Numbered from the stretch's first letter, positions 54,896-64,000 are shown. The stretch is DNA of 64,000 nt from Pandoraea terrigena (GCF_902459705.1 NZ_CABPRU010000014.1:80522-144521), one strand, 5' to 3'. Program-made: numbers and translations. Notes: a model not told the origin generated them from the letters alone.

Positions 54896-55930
54896 ATGAC
54901 TTCCCCCAAGCTCTTTCGCGGGATATTTTTACTCCCCGCCGCCGCGTTGCTGTCCGGTTGCAATACCGTTTTGATGTCGCCTTCTGGCGATCTTGCGGTA
55001 AGGCAGCGGGACATCATCATCATTTCCACTGTCCTGATGTTGCTGATCATCGTTCCGGTGATCGTGCTGACACTGGTCTTCGCCTGGCGTTATCGAGCGT
55101 CTAACAAACACGCCGTCTACACGCCCGAATGGGATCACTCGACGCTGCTCGAACTGCTGATCTGGGCCGCGCCGCTGCTGATCATCATTGCGTTGGGGGC
55201 GCTCACCTGGGTGAGCACACACAAGCTCGATCCCTACCGCCCGCTCGAGCGCATCGACGCCAAACGCCAGGTGCCGCCCGACACGCGCCCGCTCCGGGTG
55301 CAAGTAGTGGCCATGGACTGGAAGTGGCTGTTCTTCTATCCCGATCAAGGCATCGCGACCGTCAACGAGCTGGCCGCGCCCGTTGACCGCCCGATCCGCT
55401 TCGAAATCACATCCACCACGATGATGAATTCGTTCTTCGTGCCCGCCCTGGCCGGACAGATCTACGCCATGCCGGGCATGGAAACGAAGTTGCACGCGGT
55501 CATCAACAAGCCTGGTATCTATGACGGCTTCTCCGCGAACTTCAGCGGCGCGGGCTTCTCGGGCATGCGCTTCAAGTTCCATGGGTTGTCGGCAGTCGAC
55601 TTCGACGCGTGGGTCAAGCAGGTCAAGGCCCGCGGAGACAACCTCACGCGCGACAAGTACGAGGCCCTCGCCCAACCCAGCGAATGGGTGCCTGTGCACT
55701 ACTACGGCGATGTGGCGCCGAATCTCTACGACGCGATTCTGAACCGCTGCGTGCAGCCCGGACAGACCTGTCTGAAGGACATGATGGATCAGCCCAATCA
55801 CCCGCACGCCAGCCGGGCGCGCACCGGCACGTCCGATTCGTTGCTTGCCGACGCGATGTGCACGGCGCAGAACACCGTGCAGTTCGCGTCCGGCGCACAG
55901 CGCGCCCCCGGTGTGGGACTCGCACAGTGA
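54896..55930 (+). CDS. cyoA: Cytochrome bo3 ubiquinol oxidase subunit II
   Basis: Membrane-anchored subunit II (344 residues). The lipobox LLSGC (Cys22) marks a lipoprotein signal, two membrane helices follow (about 38-65 and 85-110), and the periplasmic cupredoxin domain carries WKWLFFYPDQGIATVNELA and MNSFFVPALAGQIYAMPGM. The copper ligands of cytochrome c oxidases are absent, as in quinol oxidases. First gene of cyoABCD-SURF1. Confidence 0.96.
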   Translation: MTSPKLFRGIFLLPAAALLSGCNTVLMSPSGDLAVRQRDIIIISTVLMLLIIVPVIVLTLVFAWRYRASNKHAVYTPEWDHSTLLELLIWAAPLLIIIALGALTWVSTHKLDPYRPLERIDAKRQVPPDTRPLRVQVVAMDWKWLFFYPDQGIATVNELAAPVDRPIRFEITSTTMMNSFFVPALAGQIYAMPGMETKLHAVINKPGIYDGFSANFSGAGFSGMRFKFHGLSAVDFDAWVKQVKARGDNLTRDKYEALAQPSEWVPVHYYGDVAPNLYDAILNRCVQPGQTCLKDMMDQPNHPHASRARTGTSDSLLADAMCTAQNTVQFASGAQRAPGVGLAQ

Positions 55931-55995
55931 CGCACACCGCGCCCAACCGTCGACAATGATGCGCCTCGTGCGCGATTGATCCCAGGCTCGAGCTT

Positions 55996-57987
55996 ATGGA
56001 CATCGTCAAGTTGATCTTCGGCCGCCTCACGCTCGAGGCGATCCCGTACCACGAACCGATCCTCGTCGCGACCTTTGCCGGGGTGGCATTCGGTGGCATC
56101 GTTGTGCTGGGTGTCATCACGTACTTCAAGCTGTGGGGATACTTGTGGCGCGAGTGGTTCACAAGCATCGATCACAAGAAGATCGGCATCATGTACGTGA
56201 TCCTGGGCATCATCATGCTGCTGCGCGGCTTTGCCGACGCCGCGATGATGCGGCTGCAGCAAGCCATCTCGTTCGGCGGCAACATGGGGTATCTGCCGCC
56301 ACACCACTACGATCAGATCTTCACCGCGCACGGCGTGATCATGATCTTCTTCGTGGCGATGCCGCTGGTGACCGGCCTCATGAACTTCGTGGTGCCGCTG
56401 CAAATCGGCGCGCGCGACGTGGCGTTTCCATTCCTCAACAACTTCAGCTTCTGGATGACGACGAGCGGGGCCATGCTCGTGATGCTGTCGCTGTTCGTGG
56501 GCGAATTCGCCGGTACTGGATGGCTGGCCTATCCTCCGTTATCGGGCATTCTGCAGAGTCCGAACGTCGGGGTCGATTACTACATATGGGCACTGCAGAT
56601 TGCCGGGATCGGCACCCTGCTCTCTGGGATCAACCTGCTCGTGACCATCGTGAAGATGCGCGCACCGGGCATGACAATGATGCGCATGCCGGTCTTCACG
56701 TGGACCTCGCTGTGCACCAACGTGCTGATCGTGGCCGCCTTCCCGGTATTGACCGCCGTGCTCGCCCTGCTGGCACTGGATCGCTACGCCGGCACCAACT
56801 TCTTCACCAACGACCTCGGCGGCAACGCCATGATGTACGTGAACCTGATCTGGATCTGGGGCCACCCCGAGGTCTACATTCTCGTGCTGCCTGTGTTCGG
56901 CGTGTTCTCCGAGGTGGTCGCCACCTTCTCCGGCAAGCGCCTGTTCGGCTATGCGTCGATGGTCTATGCGACGGTCGTGATTACGGTGCTGTCATATCTC
57001 GTTTGGCTGCACCATTTCTTCACGATGGGCTCCGGCGCGAGTGTGAACTCGTTCTTCGGTATCACGACGATGATCATCTCGATACCCACCGGCGCGAAAA
57101 TCTTCAACTGGCTGTTCACCATGTATCGCGGGCGCATCCACTTCGAAGTGCCGATGCTGTGGACCGTCGGCTTCATGGTGACGTTTGTCATCGGCGGCAT
57201 GACCGGCGTGCTGCTCGCCGTGCCGCCGGCCGACTTCTCGCTGCACAACGGCCTGTTCCTGATTGCTCACTTCCACAACGTGATCATTGGCGGTGTGATC
57301 TTCGGGGTCATGGCGGCGATCACCTACTGGTTCCCGAAGGCCTTCGGCTACCGGCTCGACCCGTTCTGGGGCAAGTGCTCGTTCTGGTTCTGGTTCATCG
57401 GCTTCTACGTCGCCTTCATGCCGTTGTATCTGCTGGGCCTGATGGGCGTGACGCGCCGCGTCAGTCACTTCGACGATATGTCGTTGCAGATCTGGTTCCA
57501 GGTCGCCGCCGTGGGCGCGCTGCTCATCGCCATCGGCATCGGGTGCTTCATCATCCAGCTCGTGGTGAGCTTCATGCGCCGCGAACAGTTGCGCGACGAC
57601 ACGGGCGATCCGTGGAATGGGCGCACCCTGGAATGGTCGACGTCGTCGCCCCCGCCGGCCTACAACTTCGCGTTCACGCCGCTCATCCATGACAACGACG
57701 CCTGGTGGCAGATGAAACAGCACGGCTTCAAGCGTCCAGAGAACGACTTCATCCCGATCCACATGCCGAAGAACACGGGCGCGGGCATCATCCTCGCAGC
57801 GCTTGCGACGGTTTGCGGCTTTGGGCTGATCTGGCACATGTGGCTGGTGGTGATCGTGGCATTCGTGGCGCTGCTGGCGACCGCTATCGGCCACACGTTC
57901 AACTACCACCGCGAGTACTACATCCCGGCCGACCAGGTCGAACAAACGGAGGCAGCGCGCACGCGCCTGCTCGCGCAGCATGTCTGA
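55996..57987 (+). CDS. cyoB: Cytochrome bo3 ubiquinol oxidase subunit I
   Basis: The 663-residue haem-copper catalytic subunit, usual length for CyoB. The haem/Cu ligand region contains [14 protein letters not shown] with the His-Tyr crosslink pair, [11 protein letters not shown] with the two CuB His residues, and [16 protein letters not shown] with the haem ligands. It reduces oxygen to water and pumps protons using ubiquinol. It ends 8 bases inside cyoC. Confidence 0.98.
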   Translation: MDIVKLIFGRLTLEAIPYHEPILVATFAGVAFGGIVVLGVITYFKLWGYLWREWFTSIDHKKIGIMYVILGIIMLLRGFADAAMMRLQQAISFGGNMGYLPPHHYDQIFTAHGVIMIFFVAMPLVTGLMNFVVPLQIGARDVAFPFLNNFSFWMTTSGAMLVMLSLFVGEFAGTGWLAYPPLSGILQSPNVGVDYYIWALQIAGIGTLLSGINLLVTIVKMRAPGMTMMRMPVFTWTSLCTNVLIVAAFPVLTAVLALLALDRYAGTNFFTNDLGGNAMMYVNLIWIWGHPEVYILVLPVFGVFSEVVATFSGKRLFGYASMVYATVVITVLSYLVWLHHFFTMGSGASVNSFFGITTMIISIPTGAKIFNWLFTMYRGRIHFEVPMLWTVGFMVTFVIGGMTGVLLAVPPADFSLHNGLFLIAHFHNVIIGGVIFGVMAAITYWFPKAFGYRLDPFWGKCSFWFWFIGFYVAFMPLYLLGLMGVTRRVSHFDDMSLQIWFQVAAVGALLIAIGIGCFIIQLVVSFMRREQLRDDTGDPWNGRTLEWSTSSPPPAYNFAFTPLIHDNDAWWQMKQHGFKRPENDFIPIHMPKNTGAGIILAALATVCGFGLIWHMWLVVIVAFVALLATAIGHTFNYHREYYIPADQVEQTEAARTRLLAQHV

Positions 57988-58648
57988 TACGACGGCAACC
58001 TTCCCGGCAGGCGGCGTCCCGCTCGGGGCCCACACGCCCAGCCCGCCGCACGACGGCGAGTTGAAGTTCATGCTGACGAGCGACTATCATCCGCCCAACG
58101 GGACGCTGCTCGGCTTCTGGGTCTACCTGATGAGCGACTGCCTCGTCTTCGCCTGCCTGTTTGCGGCGTATGGCGTGCTCGGGCGCAACTACGCGGGCGG
58201 GCCGACCGGCGCGGAGCTGTTCGAGCTGCCGCTCGTGGCGCTCAACACGACCTTCCTGCTGCTCTCGTCGATTACCTACGGCTTCGCGATGCTAGAGATG
58301 CAGCGGCGACGCCAGGGCGCGGTGCTCGGCTGGCTCGCGGTCACCGGCGTGCTCGGTGCGGCGTTTCTCTCGCTGGAACTCTACGAGTTCGCGAACCTGA
58401 TTCACGAGGGGGCCGGGCCGTGGCGCAGCGCGTTCCTGTCCTCGTTCTTCACGCTGGTGAGCACGCACGGGCTGCACGTCACGTTCGGCATCGTCTGGCT
58501 CATCACCCTGATGGTGCAGGTCGGCAAGCACGGCCTGACCGCGCCCAACCGCCGTCGCCTGATGTGCCTGTCGATGTTCTGGCACTTTCTCGACGTGGTG
58601 TGGATCGGCGTCTTCACGTTTGTCTATCTGATGGGAGTGCTGCCGTGA
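57980..58648 (+). CDS. cyoC: Cytochrome bo3 ubiquinol oxidase subunit III
   Basis: A 222-residue five-helix subunit: [40 protein letters not shown] and [20 protein letters not shown] are family motifs. Its start overlaps cyoB by 8 bases and its stop overlaps the cyoD start (GTGA), so the operon is tightly coupled. Confidence 0.97.
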   Translation: MSDTTATFPAGGVPLGAHTPSPPHDGELKFMLTSDYHPPNGTLLGFWVYLMSDCLVFACLFAAYGVLGRNYAGGPTGAELFELPLVALNTTFLLLSSITYGFAMLEMQRRRQGAVLGWLAVTGVLGAAFLSLELYEFANLIHEGAGPWRSAFLSSFFTLVSTHGLHVTFGIVWLITLMVQVGKHGLTAPNRRRLMCLSMFWHFLDVVWIGVFTFVYLMGVLP

Positions 58649-59046
58649 GCACCCACGACTCGACCCTGCACGATGCCGACGGGCATGACCACGACCACGA
58701 TCATGGCGAGGAAGGGCCGCACAGCACCTTGCGCGGGTACGCGACCGGCTTCATCCTGTCGGTCGTGCTTACCGCCATCCCGTTCTGGTTCGTGATGGGC
58801 GGCGTATTCGAGAAATCGAGTACCACCGCGATCATGATCCTGTTTCTCGGCGCCATTCAGATCATCGTCCACATGATCTACTTCCTGCACATGAACGGGC
58901 GCTCCGAAGGCGGCTGGAATCTGTTGTCGCTGATTTTCACGATCGTGCTGGTCGTGATCACGCTGTCGGGTTCGCTATGGGTGATGTATCACCTGAACCA
59001 GAACATGATGGCGGGTATGATGCAGGATACGAAAAACCTCCCTTGA
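58645..59046 (+). CDS. cyoD: Cytochrome bo3 ubiquinol oxidase subunit IV
   Basis: A 133-residue three-helix subunit starting with GTG at 58645, overlapping the cyoC stop codon; GGGAG lies upstream. LRGYATGFILSVVLTAIPFW, MILFLGAIQIIVHMIYFLHM and WNLLSLIFTIVLVVITLSGS are the helices. The N-terminus is unusually rich in His and Asp (DGHDHDHDHGEEGPH), which may bind a metal. An earlier longer frame is not the gene. Confidence 0.95.
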   Translation: MSTHDSTLHDADGHDHDHDHGEEGPHSTLRGYATGFILSVVLTAIPFWFVMGGVFEKSSTTAIMILFLGAIQIIVHMIYFLHMNGRSEGGWNLLSLIFTIVLVVITLSGSLWVMYHLNQNMMAGMMQDTKNLP

Positions 59047-59058
59047 ACGGCATTTCCC

Positions 59059-59904
59059 TTGAGCAGCAATCGACTTAACGATTCGGGGGGCGCACAGCGT
59101 CCCCCGCGCACTTCCGGTGCGCCCTCCCGCCCCTCGCCGCTTCGGCTGGTCATCCTTGGCGTCATCACGTTGATGCTGGTCAGCGTCTTCGTCTCGCTCG
59201 GGACCTGGCAGCTTCATCGCCGCGCCTGGAAGCTCGATCTGATCGAGCGGGTGAATTCACGTGTGCATGCGCCGCCCGCCCCCGCCCCCTTGCGTGCCCA
59301 GTGGGCCGCCGTCAGCGCGGCCGAGGATGAGTACCGCCACGTCTCGCTCACCGGCACGTATCAGTTCGACAAGGACACGCTCGTGCAAGCCGTCACCGAC
59401 CTGGGGGGCGGCTACTGGGTGCTCACACCGTTGCACACGGCAGATGGCGGCGAGGTGCTGATCAACCGCGGCTTTGTCCCGCCGGGCTGGAAAGAAGCCG
59501 TGCCGGCCGCCCCGTCGGGTGAGGTCACTGTCACCGGCCTGCTGCGCATGCCCGAGCCGGGCGGCGGATTCCTTCGCAAGAATGCGCCATCGGAAAACCT
59601 CTGGTATTCGCGCGACGTCGCGGCCATTGCAGCCGCGCGCGGACTGACGGCCGCCGACGTGGCGCCCTTCTTCGTCGATGCCGACGGCAAGCCGGGCGCC
59701 GATGCAAGCCGTGCGCTCGTCGGCGGCGATGCCGAAGCCATCACCGGCCAGGCACCGGCACGCGACTACCCTGTGGGTGGCCTCACCGTGGTGACGTTCC
59801 CGAACAATCACATGAGCTATCTGCTGACGTGGTATGCGCTGGCGATCATGTCGGCCGTGGCCGGCGGCTTCGTCATCCGGCTCGAACTGCGCAAGCGCGC
59901 CTAG
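59059..59904 (+). CDS. SURF1-family oxidase assembly protein
   Basis: A 281-residue membrane protein with two helices (about 28-50 and 255-275) around a periplasmic SURF1 domain: LGTWQLHRRAWKLDLIERVN, VLINRGFVPPGWKEA and the C-terminal NNHMSYLLTWYALAIMSAV. SURF1 proteins help insert haem a in oxidases. Here it follows cyoD by 12 bases, so it probably serves this quinol oxidase, like the Surf1q protein of Paracoccus. The start is a TTG at 59059 with a weak ribosome binding site; no good ATG lies nearby. Confidence 0.88.
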   Translation: MSSNRLNDSGGAQRPPRTSGAPSRPSPLRLVILGVITLMLVSVFVSLGTWQLHRRAWKLDLIERVNSRVHAPPAPAPLRAQWAAVSAAEDEYRHVSLTGTYQFDKDTLVQAVTDLGGGYWVLTPLHTADGGEVLINRGFVPPGWKEAVPAAPSGEVTVTGLLRMPEPGGGFLRKNAPSENLWYSRDVAAIAAARGLTAADVAPFFVDADGKPGADASRALVGGDAEAITGQAPARDYPVGGLTVVTFPNNHMSYLLTWYALAIMSAVAGGFVIRLELRKRA

Positions 59905-60319
59905 TCAACGTGGTGACAGCGCAACAACCGCAAAGCGAAATCTTATTTTTCCGCTCCGTTTCGCCTGACGATCTTCCTCGTTTCGACCGGTTGGCGCCAC
60001 CGCCATCTGACCCCTTATAGGCACAAACGCTTGTCGGCAAAGGCGAGCGAGCATGTCTTCGAAATGTCCAGGGCCACACGATCTCGCGCTGTGGCCCGTC
60101 ACTCGGACGCGTGTCACATCTTTCCCCAATTCCCCGTTATGCGTTAACGTTCCATGGTCGACGGAGCTGTTAAGCATGCCGAAGTCTGGGCAGCGGAGAC
60201 GTCGCCCCACAACCGTGCTGGCCTCAGGCACGGTTGTGGGGCGAGCTGCCGGTCGTGCGTCCGTCGCCAGCGAAGTTGAAACTCCCCCTATCTCGCTCGG
60301 ACAAGAACACTTAAAGACG
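59905..60319. other. Leader/intergenic region upstream of the secreted ggt
   Basis: 415 bases. No gene was supported apart from an in-frame upstream extension of ggt that lacks a signal peptide. It holds the 16-bp inverted repeat at 60203-60243 and an AT-rich patch near 59935-59955. Confidence 0.6.
60203..60243. repeat. 16-bp perfect inverted repeat in the ggt leader
   Basis: CGCCCCACAACCGTGC (60203-60218) and its exact complement (60228-60243) enclose a 9-base loop, 77 bases before the ggt start. The stem would be very stable in RNA. No T tract follows on the plus strand, so it could be a leader structure, a protein-binding site or a REP-like repeat rather than a simple terminator. Confidence 0.75.
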
Positions 60320-62047
60320 ATGAAAAATCCAACCTTCTCCAAAGCGCTTCTGGCGACAGCCCTGAGCTGTGCACTGTTCAACGTTCACGCCGCCTCGCAG
60401 GCACCCGTCGGTGCCGAGAACGGCATGGTTGTCACGGCCCAGCACCTGGCGTCGAAAGTCGGCGTGGATGTGCTCAAGGCCGGCGGCAACGCCGTCGACG
60501 CGGCCGTTGCCGTGGGGTATGCGCTCGCCGTGGTGTATCCGGCCGCCGGCAACCTGGGTGGTGGCGGCTTCATGACGATCCAGCTTGCGGACGGCCGCAA
60601 GACCTTCCTCGATTTCCGCGAGAAGGCCCCGCTGGCGGCGACGGCCAACATGTATCTCGACAAGGACGGCAACGTCATCAAGGGTGCCTCGACCACCGGC
60701 TATCGCGCCGTGGGCGTACCGGGCAGCGTCTCGGGCATGGAATACGCGCGTGAAAAATACGGCACCAGGACGCGGGCGCAACTGATCGCGCCTGCCGTCA
60801 CGCTGGCGGAAAAGGGCTTCGTGCTCGATCAGGGCGACACCGACATGTTGTGGACGTCGACCAAGAACTTCGAGAACGACCGCGCCAACTCGGGTGCCAT
60901 CTTCCTGAACAAGGGCCAGCCATTCCAGCCGGGCGAGCGTCTTGTCCAGAAGGATCTCGCGCGTACGCTGAAGCTGATCAGCGCCAAGGGCACCGACGGC
61001 TTCTACAAGGGCGAAGTCGCCAACAAGCTTGTGGCGTCGATGAAGGCCGGCGGCGGCATCATCACGCAGGCCGATCTCGATCAGTACAAGACACGCGAAC
61101 TGGCGCCGGTCGAATGCGATTATCGCGGCTATCACGTGGTCTCGGCGCCCCCTCCCAGCTCGGGTGGCGTGGTGATCTGCGAGATCATGAATATCCTCGA
61201 AGGCTACCCGATGACCGAGCTGGGGTATCACTCGGCGCAGGGAGTGCATTACACCATCGAGGCAATGCGCCACGCGTACGTCGACCGCAACAGCTATCTG
61301 GGTGATCCCGATTTCGTGAAGAACCCGGTCGCTCACTTGCTCGACAAGCAATACGCGGCCAAGATTCGCGCGGCCATCGACCCGCACAAGGCCGGCATCT
61401 CGCAGGAGATCAAGCCGGGGGTCGCGCCGCACGAAGGCAGCAATACCACGCACTACTCGATCATTGATCGCGATGGCAACGCGGTGTCGGTCACCTACAC
61501 GCTCAACGACTGGTTCGGCGCCAAGGTCATGGCCAACGGCACGGGCGTGATGCTCAACGACGAAATGGACGACTTCACGGCCAAGGTGGGCGTGCCGAAC
61601 CTGTACGGCCTGATTCAGGGGGAAGCGAATGCCATCGGCCCGGGCCGTCGTCCGCTCTCCTCGATGAGCCCGACCATCGTCACGAAGGATGGCAAGCCGG
61701 TCATGGTTGTAGGGACGCCGGGCGGAAGCCGCATCATCACGGCCACGTTGCTCACGATGCTCAACGTCATCGATTACGGCATGAATTTGCAGGAGGCTGT
61801 TGATGCACCGCGCTACCACCAGCAGTGGATGCCCGACGCGACCAACATCGAGCCGTTCGCGCTGAGTCCCGACACGCAGAAGATCCTTGAGAGCTGGGGC
61901 CAGAAGTTTGCCGGTCCGCAACCGGCGAACCACGTCGCCGCCATTCTCGTTGGCGCGCCGTCACTCGGCGGCAAGCCGGTCGGCAAGAATCGCTATTACG
62001 GTGCGAACGATCCGCGCCGCAACACGGGGCTCGCACTCGGCTATTGA
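60320..62047 (+). CDS. ggt: Secreted gamma-glutamyltransferase
   Basis: A 575-residue periplasmic GGT proenzyme. The signal peptide is MKNPTFSKALLATALSCALF to VHAA. GNAVDAAVAVGYALAVVYP and AGNLGGGGFMTIQL lie in the large chain; autocleavage is predicted before Thr376 in GSNTTHYSIIDRDG, and GTPGGSRIITATL and the acceptor-site region follow. It hydrolyses glutathione and transfers gamma-glutamyl groups. The ATG at 60320 is chosen because it begins the signal peptide. It is single, with a strong terminator. Confidence 0.95.
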   Translation: MKNPTFSKALLATALSCALFNVHAASQAPVGAENGMVVTAQHLASKVGVDVLKAGGNAVDAAVAVGYALAVVYPAAGNLGGGGFMTIQLADGRKTFLDFREKAPLAATANMYLDKDGNVIKGASTTGYRAVGVPGSVSGMEYAREKYGTRTRAQLIAPAVTLAEKGFVLDQGDTDMLWTSTKNFENDRANSGAIFLNKGQPFQPGERLVQKDLARTLKLISAKGTDGFYKGEVANKLVASMKAGGGIITQADLDQYKTRELAPVECDYRGYHVVSAPPPSSGGVVICEIMNILEGYPMTELGYHSAQGVHYTIEAMRHAYVDRNSYLGDPDFVKNPVAHLLDKQYAAKIRAAIDPHKAGISQEIKPGVAPHEGSNTTHYSIIDRDGNAVSVTYTLNDWFGAKVMANGTGVMLNDEMDDFTAKVGVPNLYGLIQGEANAIGPGRRPLSSMSPTIVTKDGKPVMVVGTPGGSRIITATLLTMLNVIDYGMNLQEAVDAPRYHQQWMPDATNIEPFALSPDTQKILESWGQKFAGPQPANHVAAILVGAPSLGGKPVGKNRYYGANDPRRNTGLALGY

Positions 62048-62444
62048 ACCGGCGGCGTGATCCGAACGGCATTCGGATGCCATGTGTTGAAGGGGCCGCT
62101 CTCGCGGCCCCATTTTTTGGGATAACGGCGAGCAGCATCGGCAAACGGCACCGCGCGACGCCAACGACCGTACCGTCCGGAACACTGCCGCTGTCTCCGA
62201 CCCTTTCCCCGAACCGCCCCTTCCCATCCATGCAGCCTGCGTCTCGGCGCGTCCCGCGTCGGCGGCGCAGCAGTTGTAACGTTTTGTAAGACGCCGACCA
62301 GAGATTCAGGAACTCCTCGCCCGGGTATCGTCCAACAGGTTTCCCCGTGTATTGGGCCTGCATCGCGTTGGTCACCTCCACCGCGAGAGGTGCATGTTGC
62401 CTACACGTGCCGACCATCCCTTCCTACTTCGGAACCGCGCGAAG
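62048..62444. other. Intergenic region between ggt and the PBP7-type gene
   Basis: 397 bases. It holds the ggt terminator at its start and the presumed promoter of the PBP7-type gene. No further gene is supported. If the peptidase starts at 62394 or 62352, the gap shortens to about 300 bases. Confidence 0.55.
62092..62118 (+). terminator. Rho-independent terminator of ggt
   Basis: GGGGCCGC pairs with GCGGCCCC around a TCTC loop, followed by ATTTTTT, 45 bases after the ggt stop codon. Confidence 0.92.
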
Positions 62445-63695
62445 ATGTCCGCTCTGTGGTACCCACCGTTCAGCCTGTTCTTGCCTCGACTCCCTCGTTT
62501 GCCACCACGCACCGAAGCGTTCGCTCGCCTGGTGCTCTTCGGATTGATGCTGCTCGTCGCCGGGCTACCGGTCAGCGATGCACTCGCGGCGACCGCCCAT
62601 CATTCGAGTCACGGCAAGCACCGCCACCCTTCGGCGAAGAAGAAAAGAACTGTAGCAAAGACGCCGTCGAAGCCCGCGCGTCGGAAAGCCGCGGCCGCGC
62701 GGCCCGCGCACCAGCGATCGGCGCATCATCGGGCAAAACCCCATGCACGTCGCGAAGTGACGAAACCGCCGCGTCCGGCGAAGACTGCTGGGAAGCGCAG
62801 ATCGACCGGTACGCCGCGCAAGGCGGTGTCGAAAGTGTCTCGAGTGGCGGGAACAGCGGGAGCTGCCGGAGCGAACAAAGCAGCGCCCGCGCAAGCGCGC
62901 ACTACCGCCAAGCCGCGTCTGCTCGCGCGTTGCGGCTTCACACCGGCATCACGCAAACGACTTTTCTCACGCGCCGTCTATATCGTCGACGAGAAAACCA
63001 GGACGCCGCTCTTCTCCCTCAACGCCAACCAGGTGCGCCCGATTGCTTCGCTGTCGAAACTGATGACGGCCGTCGTATGGCTGGATAGAGGACCGGCCAT
63101 GCGTACCCCGCTTACGGTCACGAATGCCGATATTGATACGCTCAAGTTCAGCCACTCGCGTCTGGCGGTGGGCTCGACGCTTTCGCGCGCAGACATGCTC
63201 CACATCTCGCTGATGGCGTCGGAAAACCGTGCTGCCGCTGCATTGAGCCGCGACTATCCGGGCGGACGAGCTGCCTTCATCGCTGCCATGAATGCCAAGG
63301 CGCGTGCCTTGAACATGCCCAATACGCGCTTCAAGAACTCGACCGGGTTATCGCCGCGTAACGTATCGACGGCGCGCGAACTGGCGCATCTGGTGCGAGC
63401 GTCGAATGGTTACCCACTGATCCGTCGTTATTCGATTGATCATCAGCAACGGGTGAATACGGGCAAAGGACAGTTGCAGTATGTCAATACGAATCGTCTG
63501 GTGCGCTACGGAAAAGTGGATGCAAGCGTTCAAAAGACCGGCTTCATCAACGAATCCGGGCATAACATGGTGATGCGAGTGATGGTGCACAAGCGGCGTC
63601 CGGTGATCGTGACGATGCTCGGCAGCGACACGCCGGAAGGCTCCCGCCTCGATGGCGTGCGCATCGCTCATTGGCTGTCCTGCTCACTGCGTTGA
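62445..63695 (+). CDS. pbpG: PBP7-type D-alanyl-D-alanine endopeptidase
   Basis: A serine peptidase of the S11 family (416 residues from the ATG at 62445). The signal peptide (FARLVLFGLMLLVAGLPVSD to LAAT) is followed by a linker of about 110 residues rich in Lys, Ala, Arg and His, then the catalytic domain with SxxK (PIASLSKLMTAV), SxN (LMASENRAAAALS) and KTG (VQKTGFINESG) motifs. It should cleave DD-crosslinks in peptidoglycan. The Lys-rich linker may bind acidic cell-wall or DNA polymers. Starts at 62352 and 62394 are possible, as no ribosome binding site is decisive. Confidence 0.88.
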   Translation: MSALWYPPFSLFLPRLPRLPPRTEAFARLVLFGLMLLVAGLPVSDALAATAHHSSHGKHRHPSAKKKRTVAKTPSKPARRKAAAARPAHQRSAHHRAKPHARREVTKPPRPAKTAGKRRSTGTPRKAVSKVSRVAGTAGAAGANKAAPAQARTTAKPRLLARCGFTPASRKRLFSRAVYIVDEKTRTPLFSLNANQVRPIASLSKLMTAVVWLDRGPAMRTPLTVTNADIDTLKFSHSRLAVGSTLSRADMLHISLMASENRAAAALSRDYPGGRAAFIAAMNAKARALNMPNTRFKNSTGLSPRNVSTARELAHLVRASNGYPLIRRYSIDHQQRVNTGKGQLQYVNTNRLVRYGKVDASVQKTGFINESGHNMVMRVMVHKRRPVIVTMLGSDTPEGSRLDGVRIAHWLSCSLR

Positions 63696-63931
63696 GGCAA
63701 GCGCGTGCGAATACGAGTGCGCTTCGGCATCGCATCGCTTGTCGGCATTGCACGTTGGTGTCTGCTGGCGTGCCGCGTTCCCGGACGGCTGTCGCAAATA
63801 GAAGCGGCGATTTGACGGCGATCACGCCGTTGAAACCGTGATCGACGGTGGTATTACAAGGTGCCACTGTCAGGCGACGCCATCCACGCGTGCCCGGCAT
63901 TATCGGCGGGGGTTATCGGCGAGAGAAAAGC

Positions 63932-63968
63932 AAAAACCCCTTGCTACGCGTTGTAGCAAGGGGTTTTT
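63932..63968. terminator. Bidirectional terminator at the end of the rRNA operon
   Basis: AAAAACCCCTTGCTAC (63932-63947) pairs with GTAGCAAGGGGTTTTT (63953-63968). Both flanks give a T tract in the direction of transcription, so it ends the minus-strand rRNA operon, and could also stop plus-strand read-through from the peptidase gene. Confidence 0.92.
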
Positions 63969-63975
63969 AGGGGGA

Positions 63976-64000
63976 GCCTGACGATTACCTACTTTCACAC
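63976..64000 (-). rRNA. rrf: 5S rRNA, 3' end (partial)
   Basis: The last bases of the window are the complement of GTGTGAAAGTAGGTAATCGT, the conserved 3' end of beta-proteobacterial 5S rRNA. The gene runs off the right edge and reads on the minus strand, so an rRNA operon lies to the right. Confidence 0.9.

Noticed and set aside
60053..60319. An earlier in-frame start for ggt
   Set aside because: It would place 89 unconserved residues, including the hairpin sequence, before an evident signal peptide that begins at 60320.

Overview
The window is GC-rich with dense, well-spaced genes, GGAG-type ribosome binding sites, a bo3-type quinol oxidase, a beta-ketoadipate pathway and many LysR/MarR regulators. 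This fits a beta-proteobacterium of the Burkholderiales. Pandoraea or a close Burkholderiaceae relative is my best guess from gene content alone; no marker in the window proves the genus. No phage, transposase, CRISPR array or tRNA was seen. The right edge runs into the 3' end of a 5S rRNA gene on the minus strand.

Layout. 0-8.2 kb: APC amino-acid permease, an EAL-CBS-GGDDF cyclic-di-GMP protein, the methionine importer metNIQ, a receiver-only regulator, a NarL-type response regulator and a small DUF1328 membrane protein. 8.2-19.9 kb: a second DUF1328 protein, a CHASE3 histidine kinase (probable partner of the NarL regulator), a PXPV-repeat secreted protein, a LysR regulator, ahpC/ahpF, a beta-propeller protein with its own regulator, a small membrane protein, and a MarR-ClC pair. 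19.9-39.7 kb: an aromatic-acid catabolic island with pcaK, pobA and its AraC regulator, pcaHGBCD with divergent pcaQ, then a hydroxycinnamate (p-coumarate/ferulate) cluster: hydratase-lyase, aldehyde dehydrogenase, CoA ligase, acyl-CoA dehydrogenase, amidohydrolase, porin, MFS transporter and MarR regulator. 39.8-44.7 kb: a compact five-gene chemosensory-like operon (membrane kinase, MCP-like protein, two CheX-like proteins, CheY). 45-53.3 kb: a peptide ABC importer with a gamma-glutamyltransferase and a divergent LysR regulator. 53.4-64 kb: MHS transporter, cyoABCD plus SURF1, a secreted gamma-glutamyltransferase, a PBP7-type peptidase, and the 5S rRNA end.

How the genes work together. p-Coumarate can be followed in this window alone to beta-ketoadipate: CoA ligation, hydration and chain cleavage, aldehyde oxidation to 4-hydroxybenzoate, PobA to protocatechuate, then PcaHG, PcaB, PcaC and PcaD. 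Ferulate would follow the same upper route to vanillate; the vanillate demethylase and pcaIJF are not here. Three related 15-bp operators (ATCAGG-N3-CCTGAY type) lie around the hydroxycinnamate genes. Two of them sit exactly in the 17-bp spacer of sigma-70-like promoters, which predicts direct repression by the neighbouring MarR protein.

The most unusual system is the five-gene operon at 39.9-44.7 kb. Its sensor kinase carries an Hpt domain and a CheA-type ATPase domain but no CheW-like domain. It is followed by a one-TM MCP-like hairpin protein and two CheX-like phosphatases ending in the same short acidic-hydrophobic tail. No CheW, CheR or CheB lies beside it. Conserved palindromes also mark the pcaH-pcaQ, LysR-ABC and ahpC regions, and a 16-bp perfect inverted repeat lies in the leader of the secreted gamma-glutamyltransferase gene.
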